DNA of 64,000 nt, taken from NCBI RefSeq assembly GCF_900108875.1, contig NZ_FNYJ01000003.1, positions 83,969 through 147,968 on the forward strand, in the 5' to 3' direction. The notes beneath the pieces are model-generated. The model was not told where the DNA came from and searched no databases. It was given only the letters and a program-made list of their open reading frames with translations. Position numbers and translations under genes: made by a program. This document shows positions 40,667-50,021 of the stretch, piece after piece. Within the stretch, counting starts at the first letter, position 1, and each line of letters starts with the position of its first letter. Origin of the DNA: Pseudomonas sp. NFR16. Its GTDB lineage: Bacteria; Pseudomonadota; Gammaproteobacteria; Pseudomonadales; Pseudomonadaceae.

Positions 40667-43600
40667 TTACTTTTCAGCAGTCATCAGGGCCGCAGGTTGC
40701 TTGCTCATTGCGTCGGGTGTCGGGGTCGGACGTGGGCGGTGGAAGATTCTTTCAAGCTGCAGGTAAATCACAGGCGTCGTGAACAGCGTCAGCGCCTGAC
40801 TGACCAGTAATCCGCCTACAACAGCGATACCCAGTGGCTGACGCAGTTCAGCACCCACACCATAGCCGAGCATCAGCGGCAGAGCACCGAGCAGCGCCGC
40901 CAGCGTTGTCATGATGATCGGCCTGAACCGCGTCAGACACGCCTCATAGATCGCTTCCTGCGGCGATAATCCTTGGTGACGCTGGGCTTCAAGGGCAAAG
41001 TCCACCAGCAGAATGCCGTTCTTCTTGACGATGCCGATCAGCAGCACGATACCGATCAGGCCCATGATCGAAAAATCCTGCCCCATCAGCCATAACAACA
41101 GCAACGCGCCGATCCCGGCGGAAGGCAGGGTGGAGATGATCGTCAGCGGGTGAACGAAGCTCTCATACAGCACGCCCAGAATGATGTACACCGCCACCAG
41201 CGCGGCGAGAATCAGCCATGGCTGGTTGGCCAGCGAGCTTTGGAACGCCTGGGCCGCACCCTGGAAATTGCCGATGATCGAAGCCGGCATGCCGATCTCA
41301 TTCTTGGCCTGATCGAGCAACACTACAGCGTCGCCCAGCGCGACACCGGCCGACAGGTTGAACGAGAGGTTGGCGGCCGGGAACATGCCATCGTGGCTGA
41401 TCGACAGCGGACCCATCTTCGGCGCGCCCACTTTGACCAGCACCGACAACGGCACCATCTCATTGGTCAGCGGCGACCGCAGATAGAAGTAATTCAGGCT
41501 TTCGGCCTTGCCGCGCTGCTGGGGCTCAAGCTCCAGAATAACTTTGTACTGATTGATATCCGTCTGGTATTCGTTGATCTGGCGCTGACCGAACGCGTCA
41601 TACAGCGCCTGATCGACATCGGCGGCGCTCAGGCCGAAACGCGCCGCGGCGCTGCGGTCGATGTCCAGATGCGTCACGCTGCCGCCCAGTTGCAGGTCGT
41701 TGGACAGGTCGCGAAACGCCGGAAGGGTCTTGAGTTTCTCAGTGAGCTTCTGGGTCCAGACATTGAGCAGCGCGCCATCGTTGCTCTTGAGCACGTATTG
41801 ATACTGCGCCCGGCTCGGGCCGGAGCTCAGGTTGATGTCCTGACCGGCACGCAGATACAGCACGATGCCCGGGATCTTCGCAAGCTTGGGCCGGATGCGA
41901 TCGATGAACTGGCTGGCGGACACGTCTCGGTCTTCGCGATCCTTGAGCGCAATCCAGACGCGACCGTTGGCGATGGTCTGGTTGCTGCCGCTGACACCCA
42001 CCGAATGCGAAAACGCTTTGACCGCAGGGTCCGCCGCGATGATTTTCGCCAGCTGTTTGTGCTTCTCCACCATGTCGGGGTAGGAAATATCCGCAGCCGC
42101 CTCGCTGGTGCCCAGCACCATGCCAGTGTCCTGGACGGGGAAAAAACCCTTGGGGATGAGCACATAACCCGCGACGGCCAGCACCAGCGTCAGGCCGAAG
42201 ATACCCAGCATCAGGCGCTGATGGGCGAGGGCGAAACGCACGCCTCGCGCGTAGCGGGCGAGCAAGCGTTCGCCGAACCCGGGCGTCGCATGCGGATTGT
42301 GTTTGGGCGCCCGCATGAACAGCGCGGCGAGGGTGGGCGCCAGCGTCAGCGACACCATCACGGAAATGAGAATGGTCGACGTCGCAGTCAGGGCGAACTC
42401 CTTGAACAACCGCCCCACCACGCCGCCCATGAACAGCAGCGGAATGAATGCCGCGATCAGCGAGAAACTGATCGACACCACGGTGAAACCGATCTCGCCT
42501 GAGCCTTTGATCGCCGCGTCGCGCATGCTGTCACCGGCTTCCAGGTGGCGATGGATGTTTTCCACCACCACGATGGCGTCATCCACCACGAAGCCGACGG
42601 CCACCACGATCGCCACCAGCGTCAGGTTGTTCAGGCTGAAACCGAGCACATACATCAGCGCGAAGCTGGCCACCAGCGACACGCCCAGTACCGCCGTCAC
42701 GATCAACGTCGCCGACAGCTGGCGCAGGAACAACGCCATGACCGCGATCACCAACGCGATCGCGATCAGCAAGGTCATTTCCACCTCGTGCAACGAGGCG
42801 CGAATGGTCTTGGTGCGGTCGCTGAGCACTGATACGTCGACCGATGCAGGCAGCATTGCCTGCAGGCGCGGCAGCTCGCCGAGCACGCGGTCGACCGTCT
42901 CGACAATGTTGGCGCCGGGTTGACGGAACACGACGATGTTCACGCCCTGTTGTTCGCCCGACCAGGCACGCACGTAGGCGTTTTCAGAACCGTTGATGAC
43001 CCGGGCTACATCGCGCAGGTGAACGGGGGCGCCGTCTTTGTAGGAAACGATCAGTTGCTCGTAATCCCTGGCCTGGAACAGTTGATCGTTCGACGCCAGC
43101 GTGGAAATGCTGTCCTTGCCATAGAGCGCACCTTTGGCGAGATTGAGGCTGGTCTGCTGCAAGGTCTCGCGCAGGTCGGCCAGCGTCAGGCCGATCGACG
43201 CGAGTTTCTCCGGCGCGGCCTGCACGCGGATGGCAGGCCGCTGCTGACCGGTGATGTTGACCTGTCCCACGCCGTCGATCTGACTCAACTGACGAGCCAG
43301 CAGGGATTCGGTGACATCGCTCAGCTCGGTGCCGGGCATCAGATTGGAGCTGACGCTGAGAATCAGCACCGGGCTGTCGGCAGGGTTGACCTTGCGCCAG
43401 GTTGGCAGCGTCGGCAGGTCCGCTGGCAAGCGCCCGGCCGCGGTGTTGATCGCTGCCTGCACTTCCTGAGCGGCGGTGTCGATGCTCTTGTTCAGGCTGA
43501 ATTGCAGGATCAGATTGGTGGAGCCCAGCGCGCTGCTCGAGTTCATCTGCGTCATGCCAGGAATCGCGCTGAACTGCACTTCCAGGGGCGTCGCCACCGA

Positions 43601-43795
43601 GGAAGCCATGGTTTCCGGACTGGCGCCGGGCAACTGCGCGTTAACCTGGATGGTGGGGAATTCGGCTTCCGGCAGCGGCGCCACCGGCAAGCGCGGAAAC
43701 GCGATGCAACCCAGCAACACCAGCGCGAACGTCAGCAGAACCGTGGCGATAGGGTGATTTACGCACCAGGCGGAAAGGGATCCGCGGCCTTTCAT
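40667..43795 (-). CDS. RND efflux pump permease (HAE-1 multidrug type, MdtC-like)
   Basis: A 1042-aa inner-membrane, proton-driven exporter with twelve helices and two large periplasmic loops. The proton-relay pair Asp405-Asp406 lies in GFVVDDAIVVVENIHR, the pattern of hydrophobic/amphiphilic (drug) exporters rather than metal-exporting CusA. FPTIQVNAQLPGASPETM at the N-terminus and GIVKKNGILLVDFALEAQR near residue 930 resemble MdtB/MdtC-type pumps. It overlaps the adaptor gene by four bases. No outer-membrane channel gene is in the window, so an external TolC-like protein is probably used. Confidence 0.94.
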   Translation of the reverse strand: MKGRGSLSAWCVNHPIATVLLTFALVLLGCIAFPRLPVAPLPEAEFPTIQVNAQLPGASPETMASSVATPLEVQFSAIPGMTQMNSSSALGSTNLILQFSLNKSIDTAAQEVQAAINTAAGRLPADLPTLPTWRKVNPADSPVLILSVSSNLMPGTELSDVTESLLARQLSQIDGVGQVNITGQQRPAIRVQAAPEKLASIGLTLADLRETLQQTSLNLAKGALYGKDSISTLASNDQLFQARDYEQLIVSYKDGAPVHLRDVARVINGSENAYVRAWSGEQQGVNIVVFRQPGANIVETVDRVLGELPRLQAMLPASVDVSVLSDRTKTIRASLHEVEMTLLIAIALVIAVMALFLRQLSATLIVTAVLGVSLVASFALMYVLGFSLNNLTLVAIVVAVGFVVDDAIVVVENIHRHLEAGDSMRDAAIKGSGEIGFTVVSISFSLIAAFIPLLFMGGVVGRLFKEFALTATSTILISVMVSLTLAPTLAALFMRAPKHNPHATPGFGERLLARYARGVRFALAHQRLMLGIFGLTLVLAVAGYVLIPKGFFPVQDTGMVLGTSEAAADISYPDMVEKHKQLAKIIAADPAVKAFSHSVGVSGSNQTIANGRVWIALKDREDRDVSASQFIDRIRPKLAKIPGIVLYLRAGQDINLSSGPSRAQYQYVLKSNDGALLNVWTQKLTEKLKTLPAFRDLSNDLQLGGSVTHLDIDRSAAARFGLSAADVDQALYDAFGQRQINEYQTDINQYKVILELEPQQRGKAESLNYFYLRSPLTNEMVPLSVLVKVGAPKMGPLSISHDGMFPAANLSFNLSAGVALGDAVVLLDQAKNEIGMPASIIGNFQGAAQAFQSSLANQPWLILAALVAVYIILGVLYESFVHPLTIISTLPSAGIGALLLLWLMGQDFSIMGLIGIVLLIGIVKKNGILLVDFALEAQRHQGLSPQEAIYEACLTRFRPIIMTTLAALLGALPLMLGYGVGAELRQPLGIAVVGGLLVSQALTLFTTPVIYLQLERIFHRPRPTPTPDAMSKQPAALMTAEK

Positions 43796-44952
43796 TTCGA
43801 CGCCCCGGCCACATCGACCAGCGCATCGACCGGCTCATCCTTGACCACTTCGATGTGAGCACCATTCTTGAGCCGCGACTGGCCGTCGCTGACCAGCACG
43901 TCGTTGACGTCGACCCCGCCGATCAGCATCAGGTCGCTGTCCTGGTAGAGCACTTTAACCGGCACGACTTCGACGCTGTCGCCCTTGACCCGATAAACGT
44001 AATGCTGATCGATACCGCGCTGGACCACTTGGGGCGGGACCTTCAGCGCATCGCGGTCGACGGCGGTCTGGATGCGGACGGTCACCAGCTGGCCGGGCCA
44101 CAGCTTCTCGGCGGCATTGTCGAACACCGCTTTGGCGCGAATGGTGCCGGTGTTCATCGCCACCTGATTGTCGATGAGCGTCAGTTTGCCCTGGCCGAGC
44201 AATGTGCCGCTGGCGCCTTCACCCAAATACGCATCCACCTTGGCGGGCGTGCTGGCGGCCAGCAGGTCGTGCAACGTCGGCAGCATCTGTTGCGGCAGCG
44301 AGAACTCCACGGAAACAGGATCGATCTGCGTGACGGAAAACAATCCGGTCGCATCGCTGACGCGCAGGAAATTACCCTCGTCGACGTTCCGAATCCCCAC
44401 CCGGCCTGTCACCGGAGAGCGTATCTGGGTGTAGGAAAGTTGTACTTGAGAAGCGTTGATCGAGGCTTGATTGCCCAATGCGGTCGCTTTCAGTTGCTCG
44501 ACCAGCGCCTCTTGCTGGTCGTATTGCTGCCTGGAAATACTGTTGTCGACCGTCAGCAGCTTGTAGCGCTTGAGGTCCACTTGAGCGACGTTCAGCTGGG
44601 CCTGGCTCTGACTCAGTTGCGCCCTGGCCTGCTCCAGCGCGGCGCGAATGGAACGATCGTCGATGGTCGCCAGCAGATCTCCTGCCTTGACCTGTTGCCC
44701 TTCCTTGACCAGCAGCCGAGTGAGAATGCCGTCCACCTGAGGACGAATCACCACACTCTGCAGCGACAACACCGAACCGATGCCGGTGACGTATCGAGGC
44801 ACGTCCTCCTGCTTCACCGTGATCACACGAACCGGCACCGCCACCGGAATGCTGGCTTTCTTCGCGACGGGACGATTCAAGGTCCAGGTGCCGATCGCAA
44901 TCAGCGCAACAAGTGCGGTCACGGCTATCACGGTTGTTTTCTTCTTGTGCAT
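43792..44952 (-). CDS. RND efflux periplasmic adaptor (MdtA-like membrane fusion protein)
   Basis: A 386-aa periplasmic adaptor with one N-terminal membrane helix (VIAVTALVALIAIGTWTL) and no lipobox. Two lipoyl halves flank a helical hairpin (AALEQARAQLSQSQAQLNVA); the lipoyl signatures are SVVIRPQVDGILTRLLVKEGQQV and YTQIRSPVTGRVGIRNVD. Beta-barrel and membrane-proximal domains follow. It is the first gene of adaptor-pump-regulator-kinase and overlaps the pump gene by four bases. Confidence 0.93.
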   Translation of the reverse strand: MHKKKTTVIAVTALVALIAIGTWTLNRPVAKKASIPVAVPVRVITVKQEDVPRYVTGIGSVLSLQSVVIRPQVDGILTRLLVKEGQQVKAGDLLATIDDRSIRAALEQARAQLSQSQAQLNVAQVDLKRYKLLTVDNSISRQQYDQQEALVEQLKATALGNQASINASQVQLSYTQIRSPVTGRVGIRNVDEGNFLRVSDATGLFSVTQIDPVSVEFSLPQQMLPTLHDLLAASTPAKVDAYLGEGASGTLLGQGKLTLIDNQVAMNTGTIRAKAVFDNAAEKLWPGQLVTVRIQTAVDRDALKVPPQVVQRGIDQHYVYRVKGDSVEVVPVKVLYQDSDLMLIGGVDVNDVLVSDGQSRLKNGAHIEVVKDEPVDALVDVAGASK

Positions 44953-45041
44953 ACAGAAACGACGCCAGCGAATGGGTGAGGGCAGATGGGTGTGAGCATC
45001 CTTTATAACCCTTCCACCCGGTCAGCAAAATGACTGCTACC

Positions 45042-45055
45042 TGTCAATATTGTCA
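45042..45055. promoter_or_regulatory. CusR-like response-regulator box upstream of the RND operon
   Basis: TGTCAATATTGTCA matches the CusR-type palindrome TGACAANNTTGTCA at 11 of 12 defined positions. The minus-strand reading CTGACAATATTGACAG also resembles the CopR motif starting CTGACA. It lies about 90 bp upstream of the adaptor ATG, with a TTATAA -10-like element at 45003-45008 between them. Confidence 0.6.
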
Positions 45056-45252
45056 GCTGGATTAGGGCGGAGGATGAAGTCGGGTAAAGAAAGAATGCCG
45101 CAGGGCGATACCCAAGTAGAAGGCACGAGTTTCGATGAACGAGTTCTACTGTGACGGGGACAATTCCTACATAAAGCTTCGTGAATTCTGAACGTTGTTC
45201 TCTGGCTCGACTCAACTTCATAAGGGGCGAGCCTTCATTCCGGAGTGTGGCG

Positions 45253-45582
45253 ATGAAAAGTAAAAAGACAGTTTCGATGTTTTTTTCGATCGCGTTTATC
45301 GGGACTTGTGCCGTATCCGGCCCCAGCGCATGGGCCGCGCAAAACGATCTCATGTTTCATGGCAGCCTTGTCAATGCCGCATGCGAGGCCCGAGTGATGG
45401 CGGGCACAGACGCAGCCGCCGGATGGAAAACCTTGTCGGCAGGCAGTTCCCTGACCATCGGCCTGATGGCTGGCGACAATGCGTGCGGCAAGCCTGCCGT
45501 CCCCGTCTACGCCAGTTATAAAGAAACCGCCATCGCATTTCGCACTGCTCACGCGGGTATCGTGACGCTGACTTACCAATAA
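45253..45582 (+). CDS. half-size fimbrial pilin-like protein
   Basis: A 109-aa secreted protein. The signal peptide ends AWA (residue 28), giving a mature chain of about 80 residues. NDLMFHGSLVNAACEARV mimics the first strand and first cysteine of type 1 pilins; a second cysteine is Cys78. The C-terminus AGIVTLTYQ has the penultimate aromatic residue seen in chaperone-usher subunits. It is roughly half the length of a normal pilin, so it may be a minor subunit, a terminator subunit or a degenerate gene. GGAG precedes ATG 45253. A strong terminator follows, so it is transcribed apart from the main cluster. Confidence 0.7.
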   Translation: MKSKKTVSMFFSIAFIGTCAVSGPSAWAAQNDLMFHGSLVNAACEARVMAGTDAAAGWKTLSAGSSLTIGLMAGDNACGKPAVPVYASYKETAIAFRTAHAGIVTLTYQ

Positions 45583-45615
45583 GCGGTCCGCCCGACTATT
45601 TGAGCAACGCCTGAC

Positions 45616-45649
45616 AAGCCCCGATTCGATGGAATCGGGGCTTTTTTTT
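45616..45649 (+). terminator. intrinsic terminator after the pilin-like gene
   Basis: AAGCCCCGATTC pairs with GAATCGGGGCTT around a four-base loop and runs into eight Ts. It separates the small pilin-like gene from the downstream pilin operon. Confidence 0.92.
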
Positions 45650-45916
45650 GCCCTCGCGGTCTGCCGATCGCGTCCGGACGGTTACAGCGCCGAGGTGAAA
45701 GGTCAGCCACTGTTTTCGAGCGCGGTGTCGTGCAAAGCCATGTAATTCGTGAGCTGTAGCCCTGCGCTGCCAAGTCCTACGGAAGATTCTGTCACGCCCC
45801 ACTGTCGTTTCCGCAAGCGCAAGGTAAATAGCCCGACAGCCGCGAGCCAGAGCGGCGCTTATAGTTCTCGCCGTCCTCTTGGGCACACACGAATTGACAC
45901 AAGGAACGTCGTTAGC
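45650..45916. other. promoter region of the fimbrial operon
   Basis: About 270 bases without coding character follow the terminator and precede the major pilin gene. This region should hold the fimbrial promoter. No invertible-element repeats or clear -35/-10 pair were recognised. Confidence 0.5.
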
Positions 45917-46501
45917 ATGAAAAATATCTCTCTTTCACTGGCCATCGTGACCGCATTGGGACTCGGCATTTCGAGTACCGCGAGCGCCGCCAACAACGGC
46001 AAACTTGTCTTCACTGGCACGCTCACCAACATCACCTGTGACATCGGCGCCGGGACGGGTGCAAGCCCTGGCAATAACCCGGGTGAAATCAACGTCGACA
46101 TGGGCAACGTATCCTTCTCCGACATCGGTCTGTTCGCGGACAATAAACTGGAAACCGCCTCGCCTATCCAGCTGTTGGTCAACTGCACCGGCGGCGCTTC
46201 GCAATACAACACCGTCAATATGCGCTTTGTGGCACGCCAGGGCAGCGGCCTGGATAACCTTGATCAGAAACTGCTGCGCACCACCGGTGCTGCAGACGGC
46301 GTCGGTATCGGTCTGCTCAATGCTTCCAACCAGCTGATGGATTTGAGCGGCAACGAAACCATCGATACGCCGCTGATCAAGGACGGCGCTGACGGCGCTA
46401 CTGCCGAAATCAATTTCGGGGCTGTCTATGTTCTCAACGGTGCGGCGACCAATCCCGGCAACGCCGACGCCTTTCTGCCGTTCGTGATGGACTATCAGTG
46501 A
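45917..46501 (+). CDS. type 1 fimbrial pilin (probable major subunit)
   Basis: A 194-aa secreted subunit with a signal peptide ending SASA (about residue 24). The mature protein starts AANNGKLVFTGTLTNITCD, the classical pilin N-terminal strand, with the disulfide pair Cys41 and Cys90. The C-terminus ADAFLPFVMDYQ has the beta-zipper strand with penultimate Tyr recognised by the chaperone. AAGGA lies upstream of ATG 45917. It heads the order pilin-chaperone-usher-chaperone-adhesin. Being first and the best pilin match, it is probably the shaft subunit. Confidence 0.85.
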   Translation: MKNISLSLAIVTALGLGISSTASAANNGKLVFTGTLTNITCDIGAGTGASPGNNPGEINVDMGNVSFSDIGLFADNKLETASPIQLLVNCTGGASQYNTVNMRFVARQGSGLDNLDQKLLRTTGAADGVGIGLLNASNQLMDLSGNETIDTPLIKDGADGATAEINFGAVYVLNGAATNPGNADAFLPFVMDYQ

Positions 46502-46562
46502 TGCAACAGGCGGGCGAGCATTGCTCGCTCCGCCTTCCCCCGGATTTCCAGGCGGTCTGACC

Positions 46563-47306
46563 ATGTTTTCCATCTTCATCCGTTGCTCGGCCCTCTGGCT
46601 GGGACTGCTTCTGGCTGTCCCGGTGCAGGCGGGCATAGTGCTCAACACCACGCGTGTCATTTATCAGGCCCAAGACAAGGAAGTCAGCCTAGTCGTACAC
46701 AACAGTGGCTCGGGTGAGATCCTCGCTCAGTCCTGGCTGCAGGCGGAAAGCGAAAAGATCGCTCCCGCCGATCTGCCCTTTGCGATTACCCCGGCGCTGG
46801 CGCGAATGACCGGCAATGCGCGACAGATGATCCGGATCATCTACGCCGGCGAGGGACTGCCCGCCGACCGGGAATCGGTGTTCTGGCTCAATGTTCAGGA
46901 GATTCCGCAGACTGCCCGGGAGAACGAATTGCAGATCGCGATTCGTCAGCGGATCAAACTCTTCTTCCGCCCTCAGGGAATGCGTGGCGACCCACTCAAA
47001 GCAGCGCAAGAGCTGCAATGGCGTGTACAGGGCGGCCAGCTGGAAGTCAGCAATCGCAGCCCGTATCACGTGTCGCTGATCAAGCTTGAGGCGCGTCAGC
47101 AGGGCAAGCCGCTGTTCTCGGCCGACAGCCAGATGCTGGCGCCGCTGCAGAGCCTGAAACTGCCCATGCGCCCGGCCACTTCGGGCAAACCGGTCGAACT
47201 CAGGTTCATCAGCATCAATGACTTCGGCGCCCAGGAACCTTACCTCGCGCAAGTCGTGGCCGACCGGACTGTTCAGGCCGAAAGGACCGACGTTCGTACC
47301 GACTGA
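46563..47306 (+). CDS. fimbrial periplasmic chaperone (PapD/FimC family), first
   Basis: A 247-aa periplasmic chaperone with a signal peptide ending VQA (about residue 22). The N-terminal Ig-like domain begins GIVLNTTRVIYQAQDKEVSL. The family signature LQIAIRQRIKLFFRP marks the end of domain 1, and the C-terminal domain follows. It completes pilin folds by donor-strand complementation and delivers them to the usher. ATG 46563 lies 61 bases after the pilin stop. A second chaperone is found downstream of the usher. Confidence 0.92.
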   Translation: MFSIFIRCSALWLGLLLAVPVQAGIVLNTTRVIYQAQDKEVSLVVHNSGSGEILAQSWLQAESEKIAPADLPFAITPALARMTGNARQMIRIIYAGEGLPADRESVFWLNVQEIPQTARENELQIAIRQRIKLFFRPQGMRGDPLKAAQELQWRVQGGQLEVSNRSPYHVSLIKLEARQQGKPLFSADSQMLAPLQSLKLPMRPATSGKPVELRFISINDFGAQEPYLAQVVADRTVQAERTDVRTD

Positions 47307-47435
47307 CGACTGACACCACGGTCGGATTTTTCGTACCTCATTTTCGCCGCACGTACGTGGCGGCTACTGCGTCGTGCGCCTGCGAGAAAGGATTCGGCAG
47401 CGCATCGGAACTCAGAACACGAGTGAAACCAGCTA

Positions 47436-50021
47436 ATGGAACGGCGAGACCAGAACAACAAGGGATCTGTGTGCAGCGCGGCACGGCCCGGTACATCCCT
47501 CTGTAGAGGCGGGCCATCGAAGGTATTCGACTGCAGCCGGTTGGCACTGTGCATGGCGCTGACCGGCGGGCTTGCGACAGCTTCGCCTTTAATGGCAATG
47601 ACCGATCAGGTCGCCGACCGCCGGGCTGCCAGCGGCGTGAAGTTCAATACGGCGTTCATTCAGGGCACCGATCAACCGGCGGACCTTGAGACTTTTCTGC
47701 AAGGCAACAGCATCGTGCCCGGCACCTATCGGGTCGACGTCTACGTCAACCGCACATTGAGCGGTCGACGCGATATCAACTTCATCAACAACCCTGCCAG
47801 GGACGCGGTCGAGGCATGCCTGACGCTGGAAATGCTCAGCCAGTTCGGCGTGGATGTCAGCGCGCTGGACACAGCCGATACGCCAGGCAGCGGCTGTTTC
47901 GATCTGATGTCACACGTGGCGTTTGCGCAGGTCGATTACCAGCCTTCGAACCTGCGCCTGAACATCACGGTCCCGCAGGCGATCATGGCCCGCAGCGCGC
48001 GTGGATACGTGTCTCCGGAATTGTGGGATCAGGGCGAGACCGTCGGCTTTGTCAATTACAACTTCAGCGGGGCGCGCCGCACGCGTAATGAGCAGACGCA
48101 GGATCAGTATTATCTGGGCCTGCGCAACGGCGTGAATCTCGGTGCCTGGCGGCTGCGCAATGAGTCCTCGGTCACGTACGGAGACGCTCAACCTTACCGT
48201 TTTCGCAGCAACAGGACCTTCGTTCAGCGCGACGTCAGTGCGCTGAAAAGCCAACTGACACTGGGTGAAACGTTCACCGACTCGCAAGTGTTCGACAGCG
48301 TGCGTTTCGTTGGCGCAACGCTGATGTCCGACGATGGCATGCTGCCCGACAGCGAGCGCGTCTATGCGCCTGTCATACGAGGCATCGCCGAAACCAATGC
48401 CACGGTTGAAGTGCGCCAGAACGGCTTCATGCTGTACAGCGGCAACGTGTCACCCGGGCCGTTTGAAATCTCCGATATCTATCCCAGCGGCTCGAACGGC
48501 GATCTGGAAGTCACGGTCGTCGAAGCCGACGGACGCAAGCGCAGCTTTGTTCAAGCCTACGCGTCACTGCCGATCATGGTGCCCAAGGGCGCTGTCCGCT
48601 ACAGCCTTGCAGCAGGTCAGTACGACAGCAACAGCGAGGACGGGACATCACCGGATTTTGCCAGCGGCACGCTCATTTACGGGTTGACCGAGCGGGTGAC
48701 GGCCGCCGGTGGCCTGCAGATGGCCGAGGACTTTCACGCCGCAAACATTGGCGCGGGCATGAACACCGCACTGGGCGCTTTTTCGCTCGATGTCACCCAG
48801 TCGCTGAGCAAGCAGCGGCAGCAGAATTACAGCGGGCAAAGCCTTCGCGTGCGTTACGCCAATACGCTGGACCTGACTCACACAACGCTGGCGGTAGCCG
48901 GTTACCGTTACTCGACCGAGCAATATCGCACCCTCGATGAGCATGTCGAAGCACTGCAGGCGCATGAGAACTTCTATGCGGGTCGTGCACGCGATCGCGT
49001 CGAGCTCAACCTGACCCAGGCGCTGCCGGAGCAGTCGGCGTCGCTGAGCATTACCGGATCCGAACAGCGCTATTGGGACCGGGGCGACAAGACGCGGCAG
49101 CTTTACATCGGCTGGAACGCCTCGTGGCGCAGTGTGAGCTACAGCTTGTCGCTTGAGCGCAATCAGACGTTTCAGCGCAACGGGCAAGATCAGACCGATA
49201 ATCGCGTCGCGTTGACCCTGAGCGTGCCGCTTGGCACAAGTCCCGGATCATCTCGCGCGTTTCTCAATGCCGTGCACGACAGCTCGGGCAACTACAACCT
49301 GCAGTCGGGTCTGAACGGCCAGGTGTTCGACGACCGCAGCACGTTCTACTCGGTGCAAGCGGGTCACGATCGAAATTCCGGATCGTCCGGTTTCGGCAAG
49401 CTCAGCACCACGACGTCCTACGGCCGTTTCGACGCGGGATACGGGCAAGGCAGCGATTACCAAGCGTTCAGCGTGGGCGCCGCGGGTTCTGTGGTTGCCC
49501 ATCCCGGCGGCGTGAATCTCGGCCAGCCGCTGGGGGAGACGTTCGCGCTGGTGCAGGTCAAGGGCGTGAGCGGCGCGAGGTTGAGCAACGCGAGCAACGT
49601 CGAAACTTCCGACAACGGTTTTGCGATTCTGCCGTATGCGCAGCCTTACCGGACCAACTGGGTCAGCCTTGATACGCGACAACTGGGCGCTGATGTCGAG
49701 TTGGCGAACGCCGTCACGCAGGTCGTGCCCAGAAGGGGAGCGGCAGCGTTGGTCAGCTTTCAGACGTCCGTGGGCCGCAGAGTCCAGTTCGAGCTGGTGC
49801 GCCCCGACGGCAGTCGCCTGCCGTTGGGCACGACCGTCGAAGATGACCAGGGCAAGCCGCTGGCGACGGTCGACCCCAATGGTCGCGCATTGATTCTGAG
49901 TGAGCGCGACAGCGGCGAACTGGTCGCCAAATGGGCCGATCAACACTGTCGCGCGTCTTTCACGCTTCCGGCCAAGGACCCGCAGCGCAGTTACGATCGC
50001 GTCAAGGCGGTGTGTCAATGA
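47436..50021 (+). CDS. outer-membrane fimbrial usher
   Basis: An 861-aa outer-membrane assembly platform. The N-terminal periplasmic domain begins VKFNTAFIQGTD and has FLQGNSIVPGTYRVDVYVN. The barrel follows, with a plug-region signature GFMLYSGNVSPGPFEISDIY, and two C-terminal domains end ADQHCRASFTLPA with a Cys pair. The first ~50 residues (ending SPLMA) form a long signal region, so the true start may be a later codon. It overlaps the second chaperone gene by four bases (ATGA). Confidence 0.93.
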   Translation: MERRDQNNKGSVCSAARPGTSLCRGGPSKVFDCSRLALCMALTGGLATASPLMAMTDQVADRRAASGVKFNTAFIQGTDQPADLETFLQGNSIVPGTYRVDVYVNRTLSGRRDINFINNPARDAVEACLTLEMLSQFGVDVSALDTADTPGSGCFDLMSHVAFAQVDYQPSNLRLNITVPQAIMARSARGYVSPELWDQGETVGFVNYNFSGARRTRNEQTQDQYYLGLRNGVNLGAWRLRNESSVTYGDAQPYRFRSNRTFVQRDVSALKSQLTLGETFTDSQVFDSVRFVGATLMSDDGMLPDSERVYAPVIRGIAETNATVEVRQNGFMLYSGNVSPGPFEISDIYPSGSNGDLEVTVVEADGRKRSFVQAYASLPIMVPKGAVRYSLAAGQYDSNSEDGTSPDFASGTLIYGLTERVTAAGGLQMAEDFHAANIGAGMNTALGAFSLDVTQSLSKQRQQNYSGQSLRVRYANTLDLTHTTLAVAGYRYSTEQYRTLDEHVEALQAHENFYAGRARDRVELNLTQALPEQSASLSITGSEQRYWDRGDKTRQLYIGWNASWRSVSYSLSLERNQTFQRNGQDQTDNRVALTLSVPLGTSPGSSRAFLNAVHDSSGNYNLQSGLNGQVFDDRSTFYSVQAGHDRNSGSSGFGKLSTTTSYGRFDAGYGQGSDYQAFSVGAAGSVVAHPGGVNLGQPLGETFALVQVKGVSGARLSNASNVETSDNGFAILPYAQPYRTNWVSLDTRQLGADVELANAVTQVVPRRGAAALVSFQTSVGRRVQFELVRPDGSRLPLGTTVEDDQGKPLATVDPNGRALILSERDSGELVAKWADQHCRASFTLPAKDPQRSYDRVKAVCQ

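Noticed and set aside
41150..42502. 450-aa plus-strand reading frame
   Set aside because: Antisense shadow within the RND pump gene; Arg/His/Gln-rich composition typical of shadows.
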